DNA from: Lachnoclostridium sp.
Lineage (GTDB): Bacteria > Bacillota_A > Clostridia > Lachnospirales > Lachnospiraceae
Length of the DNA stretch: 15,056 bases
NCBI GenBank assembly: GCA_015057755.1
Contig: SVDR01000053.1
Span: 1-15,056 of the forward strand
Direction of reading: 5' to 3'
The position numbers and the translations under genes are program-made. Under the pieces are notes generated by a model that saw only the letters and a list, made by a program, of their open reading frames with translations, was not told the origin of the DNA and did not search any database. Below are positions 13,964-15,056 of the stretch, piece by piece. Numbering within the stretch: position 1 is the stretch's first letter; every line of letters starts with the position of its first letter.

Positions 13964-14022
13964 GGTCTTTTTTTTTATGCCTAAAATCGATAGCAAGTAT
14001 GAAAGCATGAAAAGAAGAGACC
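13964..14022 (+). promoter_or_regulatory. Long hairpin in the rpmG leader
   Basis: The arm GGTCT plus nine T's plus ATGC (13964-13980, T run 13968-13976) can pair with the purine-rich arm GCATG...GAGACC (14005-14022). The pairing has 13 consecutive pairs counting G-U, one bulge, then four more. The T run thus sits in the 5' arm rather than after a stem, so this is not an ordinary terminator. Role unknown. Confidence 0.4.
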
Positions 14023-14058
14023 GCCTTACAACAATGAAATTAAACGGAGGTGGAAGTC

Positions 14059-14208
14059 GTGCGCACAAGGATTACACTGGCATGTACAGAATGCAAGCAG
14101 CGCAACTACAATATGACAAAGGATAAGAAAACTCATCCGGATCGTATGGAAACAAAGAAGTACTGCAGATTCTGTAAGACACACACAATGCACAAAGAAA
14201 CAAAATAA
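14059..14208 (+). CDS. rpmG: Large subunit ribosomal protein L33 (bL33)
   Basis: A 49-residue zinc-ribbon ribosomal protein of the 50S subunit. The start is GTG, read as Met: [23 protein letters not shown] lies about eight bases upstream and sets that start. Two CxxC pairs are present (C9/C12 and YCRFC), so this is the zinc-binding C+ form. It ends HTMHKETK as usual. The order rpmG-secE-nusG is the standard Firmicutes arrangement; secE begins 26 bases later. Confidence 0.95.
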   Translation: MRTRITLACTECKQRNYNMTKDKKTHPDRMETKKYCRFCKTHTMHKETK

Positions 14209-14234
14209 TCCGGTTTGCAGAAGGACGTGAATTT

Positions 14235-14441
14235 ATGGGTGAAACAGTAAGTAATGAGAAAGCTCCAAAAAAGAGCTTTATCAAAGGCTTAAAAGTTGAG
14301 TTCAAGAAAATCATCTGGCCGGATAAGGCGACACTGACAAAACAGACAGGCATTGTACTTGCAGTATCTGTAGCGTTAGGCGCTATTATCGCAGTCCTCG
14401 ATTTAGTTATTAAGTTTGGTCTGAACATCATTATTGGTTAA
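14235..14441 (+). CDS. secE: Preprotein translocase subunit SecE
   Basis: SecE is the essential small subunit that clamps SecY in the SecYEG channel. The 68-residue single-span form is the normal Gram-positive length. Residues 14-40 hold the conserved amphipathic region (FIKGLKVEFKKIIWPDKATL), followed by one membrane helix at about 38-64. AAGGAC lies about ten bases before ATG 14235. It is flanked by rpmG and nusG, the typical context, with nusG starting 16 bases after the stop. Confidence 0.95.
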   Translation: MGETVSNEKAPKKSFIKGLKVEFKKIIWPDKATLTKQTGIVLAVSVALGAIIAVLDLVIKFGLNIIIG

Positions 14442-14457
14442 GGATGAGGTAAAGATT

Positions 14458-14973
14458 ATGTCAGAAGCACAATGGTATGTTGTACACACTTATTCCGGTT
14501 ATGAGAATAAGGTAAAAGTTGACATCGAGAAAACAATCGAAAATAGAGGACTTCAGGACCAGATCCTGGAAGTTTCCGTCCCGCTTGAAGAGGTTATCGA
14601 GCTTAAAAACGGTACTCAGAAACAGGTAGAGCGCAAGATGTTCCCGGGCTATGTTCTGATTCATATGATCATGAATGATGACACATGGTACGTGGTACGC
14701 AACACAAGAGGCGTTACCGGTTTCGTAGGACCGGGATCCAAACCGGTTCCGTTAAGCGAAGAGGAAATGAGAAGTCTTGGATTCAAGACAACCGGAGTTG
14801 TCGTTGATTTTGCAGTTGGAGAGCCGATCGTGGTTATCTCCGGCGCATGGAAAGACACAGTTGGCGTGATCAAACACGTAAACGAGTCTAAACAGACAAT
14901 CACAATCAACGTCGAAATGTTCGGCCGTGAAACACCGGTTGAACTGAACTTTTCTGAAGTTAAGAAAATGTAA
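14458..14973 (+). CDS. nusG: Transcription termination/antitermination factor NusG
   Basis: NusG binds RNA polymerase and affects pausing, termination and coupling to translation. The 171-residue protein has the NGN domain (about 4-110: AQWYVVHTYSGYENKV, KMFPGYVLIHM, VRNTRGVTGFVG) and the C-terminal KOW domain (about 120-171: VGEPIVVISGAWKDTVGVI, then FGRETPVELNF). I chose ATG 14458, with GGATGAGG about nine bases upstream, over an in-frame ATG at 14434 that overlaps the end of secE and would add MVKDEVKI. The next gene, past the window, should be rplK, given the leader that follows. Confidence 0.96.
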   Translation: MSEAQWYVVHTYSGYENKVKVDIEKTIENRGLQDQILEVSVPLEEVIELKNGTQKQVERKMFPGYVLIHMIMNDDTWYVVRNTRGVTGFVGPGSKPVPLSEEEMRSLGFKTTGVVVDFAVGEPIVVISGAWKDTVGVIKHVNESKQTITINVEMFGRETPVELNFSEVKKM

Positions 14974-14979
14974 CAGTTA

Positions 14980-15010
14980 GCGCCTTTCCGGCCTGGTCGG
15001 AAGTTGGCGC
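14980..15010 (+). promoter_or_regulatory. First hairpin of the nusG-rplK leader
   Basis: GCGCC (14980-14984) pairs with GGCGC (15006-15010), with inner TTCCG/CGGAA around a 7-base loop. No T tract follows, so it is not a terminator. Confidence 0.6.
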
Positions 15011-15038
15011 GTGGGAGGGAAATCCCCGACATTACCAC
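15011..15038 (+). promoter_or_regulatory. L11-operon leader hairpin, probable ribosomal protein L1 site
   Basis: GTGG (15011-15014) pairs with CCAC (15035-15038) around an inner GGG/CCC stem and an asymmetric loop CGACATTA. GTGGGAGGG followed by CATTACCAC is the sort of element found before rplK in Firmicutes, where L1 is known in E. coli to repress its own operon by binding the leader. The match is by recall, not by search. Confidence 0.5.
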
Positions 15039-15045
15039 ATGATTT

Positions 15046-15051
15046 AGGAGG
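15046..15051 (+). promoter_or_regulatory. Ribosome binding site of the next gene (expected rplK)
   Basis: A perfect AGGAGG five bases before the window end. The start codon must lie just outside, so the gene itself is not seen. Confidence 0.7.
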
Positions 15052-15056
15052 TTGCT

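Noticed and set aside
14434..14457. Upstream NusG start at 14434
   Set aside because: It overlaps the end of secE and lacks a well-placed ribosome site; NusG normally begins a few residues before the WYVVHTYSG block, as from 14458.

Overview
The window looks like chromosomal DNA of a gut-type Clostridia, most likely Lachnospiraceae. Three observations suggest this: a fused SecDF followed by tgt and yajC, a secreted protein with the cell-wall-binding repeats (WYYF...GxMVTGW) common in that family, and a low-to-mid GC genome with strong AGGAGG ribosome sites. The family assignment is inferred from gene content and order; no rRNA is present. There is no CRISPR array, insertion sequence, tRNA or rRNA. 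Most of the window is core genome.

Layout. (1) 1-160: the end of an operon, finishing with a 40-residue OadG-like membrane peptide and a terminator shared with the convergent TIGR04086 membrane gene (220-579, minus). (2) 649-4640: secDF - tgt - yajC, a protein-export and queuosine-tRNA cluster with its own promoter, a hairpin leader and a possible 12-codon upstream ORF. (3) 4659-6708: a DUF401 transporter-like protein and a Uma2-family protein, each a single-gene unit closed by a strong hairpin terminator. (4) 6778-7413, minus strand: a NifX/NifB-like protein with a His/Cys-rich tail. Upstream of its promoter lies an unidentified structured RNA of about 150 nt with its own -10 box and intrinsic terminator. 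(5) 7577-9571: uridine kinase and a secreted Fn3-like plus cell-wall-binding-repeat protein. (6) 9713-13883: mreB - recD2 - comF, probably one transcription unit. (7) 13912-15056: rpmG - secE - nusG and the leader of the next gene, expected to be rplK.

How the genes relate. SecDF, YajC and SecE all belong to the Sec translocon, at opposite ends of the window. TIGR04086 is a usual neighbour of the tgt/yajC cluster in Firmicutes. NusG, L33 and the L11-type leader form the standard transcription/translation block. MreB, RecD2 and ComF combine cell shape, DNA repair and a DNA-uptake-type phosphoribosyltransferase in one unit.

The points most worth a second look are the unassigned structured RNA at 7252-7401, the SecF half of SecDF carrying Ala where the family has its conserved membrane Asp, the short upstream ORF and hairpin before secDF, and the metal-binding tail on the NifX-like protein. 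I do not see a clear multi-gene novel system; the RNA is the best candidate for something undescribed.
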